A stretch of DNA of 64,000 nt from DATJKD01 sp963728295 (GTDB lineage: Bacteria > Pseudomonadota > Gammaproteobacteria > Steroidobacterales > Steroidobacteraceae). Below the pieces are notes generated by a model. That model searched no databases, was not told the origin of the DNA, and saw only the letters and a program-made list of their open reading frames with translations. Every line of letters starts with the position of its first letter. The stretch's first letter is position 1. The translations under genes and the position numbers were made by a program. The stretch spans positions 1,136,162-1,200,161 of the forward strand of contig CAVSKB010000019.1 in assembly GCA_963728295.1 (NCBI GenBank), read 5' to 3'. Below, in pieces: positions 9,378 to 18,656 of this stretch.

Positions 9378-10296
9378 TCAGAACAGTGCGATCGGATTGA
9401 CCGGGGAGCCCGTCCCGCCCTTGATCCGGAGCGGCGCCATCGTCACGAGAAAGTCGCTGCGCTCGAGCTCGTCGCAGAGCTCCACCAGCGGTTCGAGCGC
9501 CGGGATGTCGAGCAGGATCAGCCCCATCGCGGCGAGCGCGATCGCGTGAAAATAGATCACGTAGCGCGCACCGTACGGATTCGGGAACGCATCCACGCAG
9601 TCGCCCGAGTACACCGCGATCTCGCGCGAATGCATCCACTTGATCGCATCCGGCATGATGCCGACGCGCTGGCCGAGGTTCTCGGGACCTTCCGCCGCCT
9701 CGCGTTTCTGCAGCCCCGTATAGACGAAGATGCAGTCGCCCGATTCGACGCGGACACGTTGACGCTTTTCGGCGGCGTCGAGGTCCGCCGCATACACGCC
9801 CTCGTCGGGCGTCAGCCACTCCACACCGCGCGCTGCCAGCGATGTTGAGCAGCACGCCGCGCGTGAAGATCCCATCCTTCTGCGCGAGCATGTCGGCAAA
9901 CGTGAGCCCGCTCGGCAGCGCGACCTCAGCGGCCTTGCGGCCGTTGTAGATCTCCTCGCCCCGGTAGACGTGCGCGATGGCGTCGAGATGCGTGAGCGCG
10001 AAACCGTGCATGTCGAGCGTGAGCGCATCGACCGCGCCGATCGGGTAGTGCGCCTGGTAGCACATCGTGTGGCGCACGGGAGAGGGATTGTTGGCGGACT
10101 GCAGGGTGTTGAGATCGCGCGCCAGCGACAAGGCGCGACCGGTGCGCACCAGCGAGGCCGCCGCGATGCGTTTTGCGTCGGTGATGTAGTTGAGCGTGCC
10201 GAGCTCATCGTCCTTGCCCCAGCGCCCGGCGTTGTTGAGCTCGTCGAACAGCGCATCGAGCGCGGCTTCCGGCGGGAACTCTCTCTTTGCTTTCAT
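9378..10296 (-). CDS. Cyclase-family (kynurenine-formamidase-like) hydrolase, one frameshift
   Basis: About 305 residues after joining two frames at about 9838. Length is 919 nt, one more than a multiple of three. It carries GFALTHLDAIAHVY, the counterpart of the family HxGTHxDxPxH metal-binding motif, and downstream GDCIFVYTGLQKRE, HSREIAVYSGDC and NPYGARYVIYFHAIALAAMG. The family hydrolyses amides or lactones with a bound divalent metal. Set between an Idh-type dehydrogenase and a transporter (15 bp and 3 bp gaps), a lactonase role would fit. That is inference. Confidence 0.75.
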
Positions 10297-10311
10297 CGCG
10301 CGTCCCCCGCG

Positions 10312-11394
10312 TCATTCCAACCGGACGACTTCGTGCCGTTCGCCGAATCGATAGAGCGCCTGGACGACGCGCAGCGTCTCGAGGTTGTCCCTGCCGTTCG
10401 TCAGCGGCTGGCCGCCGGTGGCGACCGCTTCCAGCAGCGAGGCCATCGGGCCGATGAAGGCCGTCGGGATCCAGCGCGTGGTCACCGGGTAGTGCAGCCA
10501 GCCGTCCGTCGGCAGCACGCGCGAGTTGAGCTCGAGCGTGTCCGCACGGCCGCGCGGATAGTCGTACATGAGGCCGATCGTGCCGCGGATGCTGCCCTGC
10601 GTACCGTCGATGCGGAACTCCGCGCGCGGATCACCGGTGCGGTTCTTGTGGAAGCTGCGCAGCAGCGCGCGCGTTTCGCCTTCGAACTCGAGCACGCTGA
10701 TCGTGCGCGTCTCGCCCTGCTCCGGCTGACCGGGTTCGCGCGCCTGGGTCCCGTATGCATAGAGAGGATTCCTTCCGATCACGTACCGGACAGCGTCGAT
10801 GAAGTGGATCGTGAACTGGTTGAGATCGAGTCGCGGCTGCTTCGCGACCCAGGCCCAGTTCTCCCACGGCGTGTAGACGTGGAAATCCCAGGTCATCTCG
10901 AAGGGGTCGCCGATCCAGCCGGCCTTCACCATGGCGCGAGTCGCCGCGACGCTCTCCGAGAAGCGCAGCTGCTGGTTCACGGCCATCAGTCGCTTGCGCT
11001 TCTCGGCGTGTTCCACCAGCCGGACCGCCTCGTCGAAGTCGTACGAGATGGGCTTCTGGCAGAGCAGGTGCTTGCCCGCATCGAGCAGCGGTGCGGCGAT
11101 CCCGCACTGGACCCATGGGAAGACCGCGATGTCCACCACCGCCACGTCCCGGTCCCGCGCGATCTCGTCGACCGAGTCATAGACTCTGGACAGGCCGTGT
11201 CGCTCCGCCACCGACTTCGCCTTGGCCTTGTCGAGATCGTGGATCCCGACGACCTTGAGACCATGCGCCGCGTACGCGGGGAGGTGTGCGAGATCGGCGA
11301 TCTCACCGGCGCCGACGATCGCGATCGGCACCTTGTGACTCTCCGGGACCCGGATCGCGATGGTCTCTCTGATCGGCGCAAAAATATCGGGCAT
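10312..11394 (-). CDS. Gfo/Idh/MocA-family oxidoreductase
   Basis: A 360-residue NAD(P)-dependent dehydrogenase. The Rossmann fingerprint VGAGEIA is at residues 27-33 and the family motif appears as CQKP at 112-115, with Lys114 as catalytic lysine (usually EKP; here Gln replaces Glu). The C-terminal alpha/beta domain includes HFIDAVRYVIG. These enzymes oxidise sugars, inositols or their derivatives. It is first gene of a four-gene unit. ATG at 11394 with AGGAG 9 nt upstream. An operator copy lies 69 bp upstream. Confidence 0.85.
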   Translation of the reverse strand: MPDIFAPIRETIAIRVPESHKVPIAIVGAGEIADLAHLPAYAAHGLKVVGIHDLDKAKAKSVAERHGLSRVYDSVDEIARDRDVAVVDIAVFPWVQCGIAAPLLDAGKHLLCQKPISYDFDEAVRLVEHAEKRKRLMAVNQQLRFSESVAATRAMVKAGWIGDPFEMTWDFHVYTPWENWAWVAKQPRLDLNQFTIHFIDAVRYVIGRNPLYAYGTQAREPGQPEQGETRTISVLEFEGETRALLRSFHKNRTGDPRAEFRIDGTQGSIRGTIGLMYDYPRGRADTLELNSRVLPTDGWLHYPVTTRWIPTAFIGPMASLLEAVATGGQPLTNGRDNLETLRVVQALYRFGERHEVVRLE

Positions 11395-11462
11395 GAGGAA
11401 CTACTCCTGTGCCGTTCCCGCCTCAGGCTTTCCTAAGGATTCTGACTTGTTGAGCCTTTAAG

Positions 11463-11472
11463 TGACATGTTA
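11463..11472. promoter_or_regulatory. GntR-type operator TGACATGTTA (site 1)
   Basis: Near-perfect palindrome with core ACATGT, in the 136-bp gap between the divergent oxidoreductase and SDR units. It lies 69 bp upstream of the oxidoreductase start and 64 bp from site 2. One of six copies found only in three divergent gaps of the window. Confidence 0.75.
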
Positions 11473-11526
11473 GCCTACGGCAGATACACCGATCAACGCG
11501 CCTCAGTGGCCTGTTTCGCGGGCTGC

Positions 11527-11536
11527 TAACATGTCA
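11527..11536. promoter_or_regulatory. GntR-type operator TAACATGTCA (site 2) overlapping a start codon
   Basis: Same ten-base palindrome. Its central ATG (11531-11533) is the apparent start codon of the SDR gene, so a bound repressor would cover the initiation region. No ribosome-binding site is visible upstream, so the transcript may be leaderless or start further downstream. Confidence 0.7.
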
Positions 11537-12317
11537 GATCAACAGAGCTTGTCCCCAAGCAGCGACGGATTCGCCCTTCGCGACCGCGTCGCGCTCATCA
11601 CGGGCGGGGCCGGCGGCATCGGGCTCGCGGTCGCGCTCCGCTTCGCACGAGCGGGCGCCCACCTGGTACTCGCCGACATCAGGCTCGACGCCGCGCGGCA
11701 GGCGGCCGACGCCCTGACGAAGGTCGGTCACCCGGCAATCGGCCTGGGCGGCGACGTGAGCAAGGCGTCGGAGGCGCAAGCGCTCGTCGACGGCGCGCTC
11801 GAACGCTTCGGACGCATCGACATCCTGGTCAACAACGCCGGCCGCATGGGACGCGTCGCACCACTCTGGGAGCTGCGCGACGACGACTGGAACGACGTGC
11901 TCGCGGTGGACCTCACGAGCGTGTTCCTCGTGAGCCGCGCGGTGATTCCGCAGATGCGCGCACGCCGGAGCGGCTGCATCGTGAGCGTCTCGTCGATCGC
12001 CGGGAAGGAAGGCACGCCCGGGCTCGTCCCCTACTCGGTTGCGAAGGCCGGCATCATCGCGTTCACCAAGGCGCTCGGCAAAGAGGTCGTCGCGGACGGC
12101 ATCCGCGTCAATTGCGTGGCACCAGGCGTGGTCGAGACGCCGCTGCTCGATCAGCTGCCGCCGGAGTCGACGCAGGCTGATGCTGAGCAAGGCGCCGATG
12201 GGCCGGTTTGGAACGGCGGACGAGGTGGCCGCCGTGGTGCATTTCCTCGCATCGGACGCGGCGAGCTTCATCACCGCGCAGTGCTTCGATGTGAGCGGCG
12301 GGCGCGCCACGTACTGA
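11531..12317 (+). CDS. Short-chain dehydrogenase/reductase (one frameshift)
   Basis: Classical SDR, about 262 residues. Cofactor loop TGGAGGIG at 24-31, NNAG at 101-104, catalytic Ser155, Tyr168 and Lys172 (YSVAK). An aspartate after the second strand (VLADIR) favours NAD over NADP. The frame shifts near 12175; total length is one base over a multiple of three, and the C-terminal FLASDAASFITAQ follows in the new frame. It is first gene of the plus-strand unit ending with the second GRP transporter. Probably oxidises a sugar or sugar acid. Confidence 0.8.
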
Positions 12318-12335
12318 CCCGCAAGGAGCAACCCG

Positions 12336-13484
12336 ATGAAACGCAGCGTCGAGCGCATCCTGACCACTCACACCGGCAGCCTCCCGCGGCCGGAGAAGCT
12401 CGTCGAGCTGATGTTCGCCAAGGAGGAAGGGCGCGAGGTCGATGCCCGCGTGCTCGCGGAGCGCGTGCGCAAATCCGTGCGCGAAGTGGTCGAGCGCCAG
12501 CAGGCGGCCGGCATCGACGTCGTGAGCGACGGCGAGATGAGCAAGCCGAGCTACGCCACCTACGTGACCGAACGGCTCACTGGCTTCGGCGGCAAGTCCG
12601 AGCGGCCCAAGCTGAGCGACATCCTCGAGCATCCCAACGTCGCGAGCCACTACTTCAACGACCCCGGCGTGCAGCGCCTCAACATGAACCGGCCCGCGTG
12701 CAACGGTCCCGTGGCCCGCAAGGGCATGGCCGAGGTCGACGCCGACATCGCGAATTTCAAGCACGGGCTCGCTGAAGCCGCGGTCGAGGAGGCGTTCATG
12801 ACCGCGGCGTCGCCCGGGGTCGTGTCGATGTTCCTCGGCGACACGCATTACAAGGACGAAGAGGCGTTCCTGTGGGCGGTCGCGGAAGCGATGAAGCCCG
12901 AGTACGAAGCGATCGTGCGCGCGGGCTTCCTGTTGCAGCTCGACTGCCCGGATCTCGCGATGACACGCCATCGCGAGTTCGCAAACCGGCCGGTGGAGGA
13001 ATTCCGGGACTACGCGCGCCTGCACATCGAGGTGCTGAACGCCGCCACCGCAAGCATTCCGCCCGATCGCCTGCGCGTGCACCTGTGCTGGGGGAACTAC
13101 CCCGGCCCGCACCATCGCGATGTGCCGCTCGAGCAGATCATCGACCTGGTCCTGAACGTGCGTGCGCAGGGGCTCTGTTTCGAAGCCGCCAACTCGCGCC
13201 ATGCGCACGAATGGAAAGTGTTCGAGAAGGTGCGCCTGCCCGAAGGCAAGCTACTGATCCCGGGCGTGATCGAATCGATGTCCAACCGAATCGAGCACCC
13301 CGAGCTCGTCGCCGAGCGCATCGTCAAGTTTGCAAAGATCGTCGGCCGGGAGAACGTGATCGCCGGCAGCGATTGCGGCTTCGGCACGTTCGTCGGTGTG
13401 GCGCTGGTCGAGCCCGAGATCGCCTGGGCCAAGCTCGCGGCGCTCGCCGAAGGCGCGCGGCTGGCGTCGGCCGAGCTCTGGTAG
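12336..13484 (+). CDS. MetE-like zinc-dependent transferase/lyase (cobalamin-independent methionine-synthase fold)
   Basis: A 382-residue single-barrel relative of the C-terminal half of MetE. The zinc site is complete: His249 and Cys251 (VHLCWGNY), Glu283 (CFEAANSRH) and Cys347 (SDCGFGTF). The opening TTHTGSLPRP is typical. True MetE is about 750 residues with an extra N-terminal barrel, so this is the short form. Short forms include methyl-transfer enzymes and epoxyalkane:coenzyme M transferase. It sits 18 bp after the SDR and 29 bp before the UxaA-like gene, an unusual place for methionine synthesis. It may remove or transfer a methyl or thiol-linked group of the catabolised compound (inference). 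Confidence 0.75.
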   Translation: MKRSVERILTTHTGSLPRPEKLVELMFAKEEGREVDARVLAERVRKSVREVVERQQAAGIDVVSDGEMSKPSYATYVTERLTGFGGKSERPKLSDILEHPNVASHYFNDPGVQRLNMNRPACNGPVARKGMAEVDADIANFKHGLAEAAVEEAFMTAASPGVVSMFLGDTHYKDEEAFLWAVAEAMKPEYEAIVRAGFLLQLDCPDLAMTRHREFANRPVEEFRDYARLHIEVLNAATASIPPDRLRVHLCWGNYPGPHHRDVPLEQIIDLVLNVRAQGLCFEAANSRHAHEWKVFEKVRLPEGKLLIPGVIESMSNRIEHPELVAERIVKFAKIVGRENVIAGSDCGFGTFVGVALVEPEIAWAKLAALAEGARLASAELW

Positions 13485-13513
13485 GCGGCGTAGCTGGAGA
13501 GAAGACCGGCAGC

Positions 13514-16218
13514 GTGAAGGCAATCGCTCTTCAGGAGATCGGGCGCATCCCGGCACCGGGAGACAACGTCGCGATCGCGACGCGGCGCCTGCCCGCAGGC
13601 ACGCAGGTCGAGCTCGGCGGTCGTGTCCGCAGCCTCACCCATACGATCCTCGAGGGCCATCGCTTCGCGATCGAGCCGATCGCAGAGGGTGAGCCCCTGC
13701 TGTCCTGGGGATTGCCGTTTGGCCGCGCATTGCGCGCGATCGAGCCTGGCGAATACCTGTGCAATGCGGGGATCCTGGAGGCATTGCAACTGCGCAACCT
13801 CGACTTCGCGCTGCCCCGGCACGCGAACTTCGAGAACTACCATCGCTCCCTACGAGCTCGACGAACAGGCGTTTCGCCCGGGCACACAGGTGCCGCTGCA
13901 CGCCGAGCGCGGCACCTTCGCGGGCTACCCGCGCCCCGGCGGACGCGGCGTCGGGACGCGCAACGTCATCGTCCTGCTCGGCACGACGTCCTTGAGCGGC
14001 AGCTTCGTCAAGGCGCTCGAAGCGCGGCTGCGGGCGGAATCCGCGGGGTACGCGAACCTCGACGGCATCGCGGCGGTGGCGCACACCGAAGGCGGCGGAA
14101 CCTCACCGCCCAACAACCTCGAGTTCGTGCTGCGCACGCTCGCCGGGTTCATCGTCAATCCGAACGTAGCCGCGTGCCTCGCCGTCGACTACGGCAGCGA
14201 AGTCTTCACGAACGCGATGCTCGAAGAGTACATGCGCGCGCACGGCTATCCGCTCGAGCACGTGCTGCATCGCTTCTACTCGATCCGCCAGGACCAGGCG
14301 GCCGCGCTCGACGAATGCGCGCAGATCGTGCGCCAGTGGTTCGAGCCCGCGAGCGCGATGCCGCGCTCGGCCCAGCCGCTCTCGCAGCTCCGGATTGGCC
14401 TGCAGTGCGGCGGGTCGGACGCCTTCTCCGGAGTGTCCGGCAATCCGCTCGCCGGCTGGGTCGCGCGGGAAGTGATCCGCCATGGCGGCTCCGCCAACCT
14501 CGCCGAGACCGACGAGCTGATCGGAGCCGAGTCCTACATCCTCGCGAACACGCGCGACCTCGCCACGGCGCAGCGCTTCCTGGAGAAGATCGAGATATTC
14601 AAGGAGCGCGTCGCCTGGCACGGCCACAGCGCGGAGGGCAACCCGACCGGCGGCAACAAGTTTCGCGGTCTCTACAACATCGCGATCAAGTCGATCGGCG
14701 CGGCGCGCAAGAAGGATCCGGATGTGCGCCTCGACTACGTGATCGACTACGGCGAGCGCATGACGCAGCCGGGCTACTACTTCATGGACAGCCCGGGCAA
14801 CGACCTCGAAAGCATCGCCGGCCAGATCGCCGCGGGCTGCAACCTGATCTTCTTCACCACGGGCAACGGCTCGATCACGAATTTCCCGTTCGTGCCGACG
14901 ATCAAGTTCATCACCACCACCGGGCGCTGGAACCTGCTGTCGAAGGACATGGACGTGAATGCCGGGCGCTACCTCGACGGCGCGTCGATGGAGGAGCTCG
15001 GCATGGAAACCTTCCACTACACGGTGGAAGTTGCCTCGGGCACGCGCAGTGTCGGCGAGCGCGCCGGGCACTCGCAGGTGTCGATCTGGCGCGACTGGCA
15101 GCAGACGGATCGCTCGCGTCTCGACGAGCTGCGCAACGCGCCGGCGCCTGACGGCCAGCCGATTCCCGTCGTCGCGGCGAGTGCCGAGGAGGCACGCTTC
15201 GGCGCGTTGCTCACGCCGCACGGGTATGTGCCGGACCAGGTCGGCCTGATCATGCCGACCAGCCTCTGCTCGGGACAGATCGCGCTGCGGATCGCCCGGG
15301 AGCTGAACGAGACGATTCCGGCGGGCGCGCGCGGCGTATCGCGCTTCGTCGCTCTGCCACACACCGAAGGCTGCGGCGCCTCCGCCGGCGAGAACGAGGA
15401 GCATCAGCTGCGCACGATGGCCGGCCACCTGCTGCATCCGTTCGTGAGGACGGCGCTGTTGCTCGAGCACGGCTGCGAGCGCACGCACAACGACCTGATG
15501 CGTCATGCGCTCAAGGAGCGCGGCATCGACCCGGGCCGCTTCGGTTACGCGAGCATCCAGCTCGATGGCGGGATCGACAAGGTCGTTCGCAAGGTCGAGC
15601 ACTGGTTCCTGGAGCAGCTGCCGGACACGCCGCCCGCCGAGCGTCACGAGGTGGGTCTCGAGGCGCTGTCACTCGGTCTGCTTTCCATCGGGCCCGTGTC
15701 ACCGCCCGCGGCGCGCGCGCTGGCGCAGGTAGCGGCGGCGATCGCGGGCAGCGGCGGCACGGTCGTTATCCCAGCGAATGCTTCGCTTCTGAGATCGGCC
15801 GAATTCATCGAGGGACTCGGCTGGACCGCAGCGGCCACACCGAGCCTGCAGTATGGGCAGGCCGTCCTGCAGGCTGGGTCTGCATGTCATGGCCACGCCC
15901 ACGGCGGACGGCGTGGAGACCGTGACGGGTCTCGGCGGCACCGGCGTGCATCTGATGCTCGCGTGCGTGGACGGTCCGCCGCTGCAGGGCCATCCGATGA
16001 TCCCCGTGCTGCAGATCGCCGCGGATACGTCGTCCGCGCGCCGCTTCCGCCAGGATCTCGATCACCTGATCGACCCCACGCACGACGTCGAGGACATCCG
16101 TCGCGATCTGCTCGGGCTGCTCTGCCGGGCCGCGTCGCGCGACTACGCGCCCAGGCTCTGGGCCGCGGGCCATGTGGACTTCCAGCTCACCCGCGGCCGG
16201 CTCGGCGTGTCGCTCTGA
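13514..16218 (+). CDS. Double-length altronate-dehydratase (UxaA)-family protein, two frameshifts
   Basis: About 900 residues when joined at about 13847 and 15878; total length is two bases over a multiple of three. Order of parts: N-terminal SAF domain (about 1-110); a UxaA-type segment with GVGTRNVIVLL and VAHTEGGG; the substrate loop CGGSDAFSGVSGNPL; TTGNGSITNFPF; then a second UxaA-like segment with PTSLCSGQIALRIA and PHTEGCGAS. Ordinary UxaA is about 500 residues. Family members dehydrate hexonates or pentonates to 2-keto-3-deoxy acids using Fe2+ or Mn2+. GTG start at 13514 after GGAGAGAAG. It belongs to the operon with the MetE-like gene and a sugar transporter. Confidence 0.7.
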
Positions 16219-16235
16219 ATAACTAAAGACCCCAC

Positions 16236-17222
16236 ATGTTCACACCAGAATCGTCGACGATCGCATTGCTGCTGATCGTGGTCTCGATGCTGTGCTGGGG
16301 ATCATGGCCGAACCTGCTCAAGGTCCTGCCCGGATGGCGGCTCGAATACTTCTACGTCGACTACACGATCGGCTTCCTGCTCGCGATGCTCGTCGTCGGT
16401 GCGACTGCGGGGTCGACGGGCCTGGTGGGTCTCGATTTCCTGGATCGCCTGATCGCTGCGGGCTCGCGCGAAGCGGCTCTCGCCGTTGCGGGCGGACTGC
16501 TCTGGAACATCGGCAACATCTTCCTGCTCAACGCGATCATGATCGCGGGACTCGCCGTGGCGTTTCCCATCGCGTCGGTGCTGGCGATCACGCTGGGCGT
16601 CGGAATCAGCTACTGGGCGCAACCGATCGGCAACCCGGCGTGGCTGGTCGCCGGTTCGATCGTTCTGGTCGCCGCGGCCTGCATCAATGCGCAGGCCTAT
16701 CGCGAGCTCGGCGGCAGCTCCGCTTCGAAGAAGCGGAAGCTCGGTATCGCACTCGCGCTCGTGGCCGGCGTTCTCGTCGGGATCTTCCCGCCCTTCGTCG
16801 GCGGCGCGATCAGCGGCGAGCACGCCCTCGATCCCTACGTCGCGACGATCTTCTTCATGCTCGGTGCATCGATCGCGACTTTCGTCGGCATCCCGCTGCT
16901 CCTCAGGAAGCCCTTCATCGGCGAAGCCGCGAGCCCGAAGGGATACACCGAGGGCCCGGCGCGCGCGCATCTGTTCGGTTGGCTCGCGGGCGCGATCTGG
17001 TGCATCGGTACGTTCTCGAACTTCATCTCCGCCGGACTGGTGGGCGTCGCGATCAGCTGGGGCATCGGCAGCGGTGCGCCGATGGTGGGCGCGCTATGGG
17101 GCATCCTGCTGTGGAAGGAATTCCACGGCGCGAGCCGCCGCGCGTGGCTGCTGATCGGCACAAGCCTGGCGCTCTATGCCGCGGGTGTGGTGCTCGTCGC
17201 GATCGCGTACCAGCTTCGCTAG
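16236..17222 (+). CDS. GRP/ureide-permease-like sugar transporter, copy 2
   Basis: A 328-residue paralogue of the product of 8400-9374, with the same marks: MLCWGSWPNLLKVLPGWRLE, WNIGNIFLLNAIMIAGLAVA and ISWGIGSGAPMVGALWGI. About ten membrane helices. It closes the plus-strand unit, 17 bp after the UxaA-like gene. Two copies in divergent operons under the same operator suggest two related substrates, or import plus export. Confidence is high for the family and low for the ligand. Confidence 0.75.
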   Translation: MFTPESSTIALLLIVVSMLCWGSWPNLLKVLPGWRLEYFYVDYTIGFLLAMLVVGATAGSTGLVGLDFLDRLIAAGSREAALAVAGGLLWNIGNIFLLNAIMIAGLAVAFPIASVLAITLGVGISYWAQPIGNPAWLVAGSIVLVAAACINAQAYRELGGSSASKKRKLGIALALVAGVLVGIFPPFVGGAISGEHALDPYVATIFFMLGASIATFVGIPLLLRKPFIGEAASPKGYTEGPARAHLFGWLAGAIWCIGTFSNFISAGLVGVAISWGIGSGAPMVGALWGILLWKEFHGASRRAWLLIGTSLALYAAGVVLVAIAYQLR

Positions 17223-17448
17223 ACGTGACGGATACACCGGCCAGAACTTTATCCACACTGAATAATTTTCAACGAGCGCGCCGCTCGCTGCTGACGCACG
17301 GATCGCGCGATTCGAGATCTTCTCTGGCACTGTCGTCACATCACGACAAAGTTCGCCGGGAATCTTCATGTGTTTCCCGGCACTCTATTTGCGATGGATC
17401 GTTCGTGACCCGTCAGTCGTCATTCCATGGAATCAAGGAGGTTCCGTC

Positions 17449-17766
17449 ATGAAACGCTTTGTCGCATTCGCAGTCGCAGCCCTGCTCTCAACCGTGGCGT
17501 TGGGCCAAACTCAAACGCCTGCTCCGCCGCCATCGTCCACGCCTCCCGCAGACTCTTCGGCTGCACCTCCGCAGACGGAACCGAGCTCCGCAACCAACGC
17601 GGGCGGATCGATATTCGATACGCTGGATGCGGATCACGACACCAGCATCTCGCAGTCAGAAGCACAAGCCCATCCGACAGTCGCAGGGAATTTCGCGTCT
17701 GCCGATACCAACAGTGATGGCAAGCTCTCGCGCGAGGAGTTCGGTGCGGCGTTCAAGACGCAGTAG
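17449..17766 (+). CDS. Secreted EF-hand protein
   Basis: A 105-residue protein with a signal peptide (hydrophobic AFAVAALLSTVALG), a Pro/Ser-rich linker and two EF-hand loops: DADHDTSISQSE and ADTNSDGKLSREE, each with Asp/Asn ligands at alternating positions and a terminal Glu. Likely a periplasmic calcium-binding protein. The ribosome-binding site is an almost ideal AAGGAGGT 5 nt before the ATG. It stands alone between the transporter and the convergent SDR. Role unknown. Confidence 0.8.
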   Translation: MKRFVAFAVAALLSTVALGQTQTPAPPPSSTPPADSSAAPPQTEPSSATNAGGSIFDTLDADHDTSISQSEAQAHPTVAGNFASADTNSDGKLSREEFGAAFKTQ

Positions 17767-17780
17767 GTAGTTGCCGGTAC

Positions 17781-17811
17781 CGCCGAGGCGGCCCAAGGGA
17801 CCGCCTCGGCG
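17781..17811. terminator. Strong GC hairpin between convergent genes
   Basis: An 11-bp perfect stem (CGCCGAGGCGG with CCGCCTCGGCG) around a 9-nt loop. It lies 15 bp after the EF-hand gene and 69 bp after the stop of the convergent SDR. There is no clear T-tract, but the symmetry would serve as a bidirectional terminator. Confidence 0.6.
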
Positions 17812-17879
17812 TAGCCAGCCGGAGCCCTCGGTTCCAGAATCGGCACCGCCAGGAAGAACCGCGCGCGTCAAGATTCGGA

Positions 17880-18656
17880 TCAGGCCGTGAAGCCGCCGTC
17901 GACGACCACGGTCGAGCCGGTCATGTACGACGCCTCGTCCGAGGCGAGGAACGTGATCGCCGCGGCGATCTCTTCGGGTCGTCCGAAGCGCTTGATCAGG
18001 CAGCGCGGCGCGACATGGACCCTGATCACCTCTTCGACGGGCATGCCAAATTCCGCGATCACGCGCTGCAGCGCCGGCGTGTCCGTGATACCGGGACACA
18101 CGCAGTTCACGCGTATGCCGAACGGCCCCAGGTCCATGGCCATGGACTTGGACATCTCGATCACGGCGGCCTTGCTCGCGTTGTAGGTCATCCAGTCGGG
18201 CATCGCGACGAGCCCGTTGATCGAGGCAACGTTGACGATCGCGCCGCCACCATGGGTCTTCATGACCTCGACCGCGTGCCTGGTGCAGAAGCTGGTGCCC
18301 ATCACGTTCACGCCCAGCACCTTTTCCCAGTCGGCGCGCGTCGCCTGCTCCACCCGCAGGTGATGGAACGACGCGGCGTTGTTGACCAGCACGTCGACAC
18401 GTCCCCAGAGCTCGACGGCACGGCCGACGATCCGTGCGGCGGCCGCCTCGTCGGACACATCGGCGACCAGGGCCGCGGCTTGGCCGCCCTGCGCCTTGAT
18501 CGACGCGGCGGTCTCCGTGCCGCTGCTCGCTTCGATATCCGCGACCAGCACCGAGGCGCCATCACGGGCGAACTGCAACGCCGTGGCCCGGCCGATGCCC
18601 GATCCCCCGCCCGTAACGATCGCGATCCGGTCCTTGAGTCTCATGCGGGTGGTCAA
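17880..18656 (-). CDS. Short-chain dehydrogenase/reductase
   Basis: A 258-residue intact SDR. TGGGSGIG at 15-22, NNAA at 92-95, catalytic Ser145, Tyr158 and Lys162 (YNASK), and terminal GSTVVVDGGF. An acidic residue after the second strand (VLVADIE) favours NAD. Start is either TTG at 18656, overlapping the PhyH stop, or ATG at 18644; neither has a good ribosome-binding site. Last gene of the seven-gene minus-strand unit that begins with the aldo/keto reductase. Confidence 0.85.
   Translation of the reverse strand: MTTRMRLKDRIAIVTGGGSGIGRATALQFARDGASVLVADIEASSGTETAASIKAQGGQAAALVADVSDEAAAARIVGRAVELWGRVDVLVNNAASFHHLRVEQATRADWEKVLGVNVMGTSFCTRHAVEVMKTHGGGAIVNVASINGLVAMPDWMTYNASKAAVIEMSKSMAMDLGPFGIRVNCVCPGITDTPALQRVIAEFGMPVEEVIRVHVAPRCLIKRFGRPEEIAAAITFLASDEASYMTGSTVVVDGGFTA

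Noticed and set aside
8649..9848. Plus-strand frame over the GRP transporter and cyclase genes
   Set aside because: Highly charged Asp/Arg-rich shadow of hydrophobic codons on the other strand.
16230..16242. CCACATGTTCA, a partial match to the GntR operator at the start of the second transporter
   Set aside because: Only the ACATGTT core matches, the symmetry is lost, and the position is inside an operon rather than in a divergent gap.
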